Positions 63,594-64,000 of a stretch of 64,000 nt of DNA are shown one piece after another. Position numbers and translations under genes: made by a program. The DNA comes from Bradyrhizobium sp. SZCCHNS1050. Lineage in GTDB: Bacteria; Pseudomonadota; Alphaproteobacteria; Rhizobiales; Xanthobacteraceae. Within the stretch, counting starts at the first letter, position 1. Every line of letters starts with the position of its first letter. The notes below the pieces were generated by a model, which did not search any database, was not told where the DNA came from, and was given only the letters and a program-made list of their open reading frames with translations. Where the stretch lies: positions 744,001 through 808,000 of the forward strand of contig NZ_JAUETR010000001.1 in NCBI RefSeq assembly GCF_032484785.1. Reading direction: 5' to 3'.

Positions 63594-64000
63594 CTAGAGT
63601 TTGACGACCCATCCCTTTGCCGCCTCCGGGCTCATCCACTCGAACTCCGGCAGTTGGTGTCGAAACCAGGTGAACTGCCGCTTGGCATAATGGCGGGTGT
63701 CGGCCTTGCCGATGGCGGCCGCCTCCTCCCGCGTGATCTCCCCTCTGATATAGCGGATCAGCGCCGGCACGCCGTGGGCCTTCATTGCCGGCAGCAGCGG
63801 ATCGAGGCCGCGCGCGGCCAGCCGCTCGACCTCCTGCACCGCACCGCGCTCCAGCATCAGATCGAACCTTGCATCGATCCGCGCGTAGAGCGCCTCGCGC
63901 TCCGGAGCGATGAACAGCGCCCGATAGCTGCCCTCCGGCAGCAGCGGCGGAGTGGCCTCGGCATGCCAGTCGGCCAATGGCCGACCCGTCGCCTCGATCA
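63594..64000 (-). CDS. miaA: tRNA dimethylallyltransferase MiaA (C-terminal part)
   Basis: The last 135 or so residues of MiaA, which adds dimethylallyl to A37 of tRNAs reading U-starting codons. Visible landmarks are [12 protein letters not shown] at the window edge, [31 protein letters not shown] and the terminal [13 protein letters not shown]. The 5' part lies beyond base 64000. Confidence 0.93.
   Translation of the reverse strand, partial: IEATGRPLADWHAEATPPLLPEGSYRALFIAPEREALYARIDARFDLMLERGAVQEVERLAARGLDPLLPAMKAHGVPALIRYIRGEITREEAAAIGKADTRHYAKRQFTWFRHQLPEFEWMSPEAAKGWVVKL

Overview
The window reads as chromosomal DNA of a Bradyrhizobium-like alphaproteobacterium. The evidence is high GC, strong GC bias in third codon positions, TRAP/ABC/TonB-rich gene content, DUF2336, an IS5-family end typical of Bradyrhizobium, and many structured palindromic repeats (CATTCCGGGG-type and others) in the gaps. 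The species assignment is inference; no 16S or other marker is present. It is a chromosome backbone with one clear small mobile element, and I see no prophage, CRISPR array or plasmid function.

Layout. 1-0.7 kb: tRNA-Lys(CTT) with its terminator. 0.7-6.4 kb (minus): a Spy/CpxP-like periplasmic protein, a dctPQM TRAP transporter, and leuA preceded by a leucine-rich leader ORF. 6.8-7.4 kb: two repeat elements. 7.5-12.1 kb: alpha/beta hydrolase, TolB-N-like protein, secreted serine hydrolase, membrane histidine kinase. 12.5-19.3 kb: iron-uptake pair (TonB siderophore receptor + PepSY membrane protein), an HXXEE protein, TetR and Crp/Fnr regulators, and small orphan proteins. 19.4-27.1 kb: CAP-domain protein, SphA-like outer-membrane protein, arylsulfatase, small secreted protein, octaheme-TPR cytochrome. 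27.2-35.1 kb: NIF3-like protein, Bcr/CflA-type MFS pump, then a TpsB transporter, a secreted FecR protein and a CHASE2-PAS-GGDEF-EAL protein. 35.4-42.6 kb: PPK2, Nudix and an NMT1-type ABC importer (minus), then a two-gene osmoprotectant ABC importer (plus).

42.67-44.79 kb is the most unusual part. Two near-identical 20-bp inverted repeats enclose only the 3' end of an IS5-type transposase plus a divergent gene pair: a CTP-synthase-C-terminal-like glutamine amidotransferase homologue and a LysR regulator. It looks like an IS whose transposase was replaced by passenger genes.

44.8-56.6 kb: rhodanese, membrane sulfatase-family enzyme, a duplicated-domain DUF3280-like protein divergent from a MoxY/MoxX-like two-component system, an SDR operon, DUF2336, and a cobalamin riboswitch controlling btuB and a small membrane protein. 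56.6-64 kb (minus): branched-chain amino-acid genes ilvC, ilvH and ilvB, interspersed with LysE, a methyltransferase and a PLP dehydratase. ilvB is preceded by a classic Ile/Leu/Val leader peptide and attenuator. The window ends inside miaA. With leuA, the window therefore holds four branched-chain biosynthesis genes, two of them behind apparent leader-peptide control.
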